64,000 nt of DNA from Leishmania donovani (Eukaryota > Euglenozoa > Kinetoplastea > Trypanosomatida > Trypanosomatidae). Below are positions 63,937 through 64,000 of this stretch, piece by piece (position 1 is the first letter of the stretch; each line of letters starts with the position of its first letter). Where the stretch lies: positions 251,618 through 315,617 of the forward strand of contig NC_018237.1 of assembly GCF_000227135.1 (NCBI RefSeq), written 5' to 3'. A model generated the notes under the pieces. That model did no database searches and had not been told where the DNA came from. It saw nothing but the letters and a program-made list of their open reading frames with translations. Both the position numbers and the translations under genes were made by a program.

Positions 63937-63985
<49 letters not shown>

Positions 63986-64000
63986 CNAAACGAAAAAGAC
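63201..64000. other. Right-edge intergenic region with CA microsatellite
   Basis: It holds the leader of the 570-aa gene and a G run near 63619-63629. A CA dinucleotide run of about 45 bases occupies 63939-63985, with a single N at 63987. Frames across it translate as Cys/Val repeats. No gene is seen. Confidence 0.65.

Noticed and set aside
63939..63985. Terminal CA run as a telomere
   Set aside because: Trypanosomatid telomeres are TTAGGG/CCCTAA repeats. This is an ordinary CA microsatellite.

Overview
The window looks like nuclear DNA of a Leishmania-type trypanosomatid (subfamily Leishmaniinae). The signs are long intronless genes in same-strand runs, GC-rich coding sequence, pyrimidine tracts followed by AG just upstream of start codons (trans-splice acceptors), abundant CA/TG microsatellites, and a glycerol-3-phosphate dehydrogenase ending in the glycosomal signal SKL. 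NAD-dependent glycerol-3-phosphate dehydrogenase and endonuclease G occur together here. From memory both lie on chromosome 10 of Leishmania major, so this is probably the matching region. I cannot name the species.

Layout. The left 12.6 kb is transcribed rightward. It holds the 3' part of a giant modular type I surface protein (1-9498, cut by the window edge) and glycosomal glycerol-3-phosphate dehydrogenase (11466-12569). From 12.6 to 17.8 kb lies a convergent strand-switch region with three assembly gaps, a nearly identical 375-bp tandem repeat and a decayed gene remnant. From 17.8 kb to the right edge every recognisable gene is on the minus strand. In order of coordinate these are a 906-aa protein of unknown function, a 1188-aa coiled-coil protein, a 1088-aa type I membrane protein, an amidinotransferase/dimethylargininase-like enzyme, two adjacent zinc-free MDR oxidoreductases, the CAF-1 large subunit, a small EF-hand-like protein, an ABC1/ADCK2-type mitochondrial kinase-like protein, endonuclease G, two surface glycoproteins (one beta-propeller-like), a CCCH zinc-finger protein and a 570-aa protein of unknown function.

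The most unusual stretch is 42.0-48.4 kb. This gene-free block interrupts the minus-strand cluster. Its left part is AT-richer. Its right part is very GC-rich, almost free of A on the plus strand, carries long G runs, and is T-skewed in the sense opposite to the purine-rich intergenic DNA around it. It contains two gaps, one flanked by an exact 96-bp duplication, and ends in a decayed gene fragment. It could be a centromere-like domain, an inserted element or a scaffolding error.

Genes in such clusters are normally co-transcribed and resolved by trans-splicing and polyadenylation, so neighbourhood says little about shared function. Functional themes are glycosomal redox metabolism, mitochondrial proteins (ADCK2-like, endonuclease G, probably the amidinotransferase-like protein), chromatin assembly, and four large surface proteins. 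Intergenic stretches hold untranslated regions and simple repeats. I found no tRNA, rRNA, CRISPR array or intact transposase gene.
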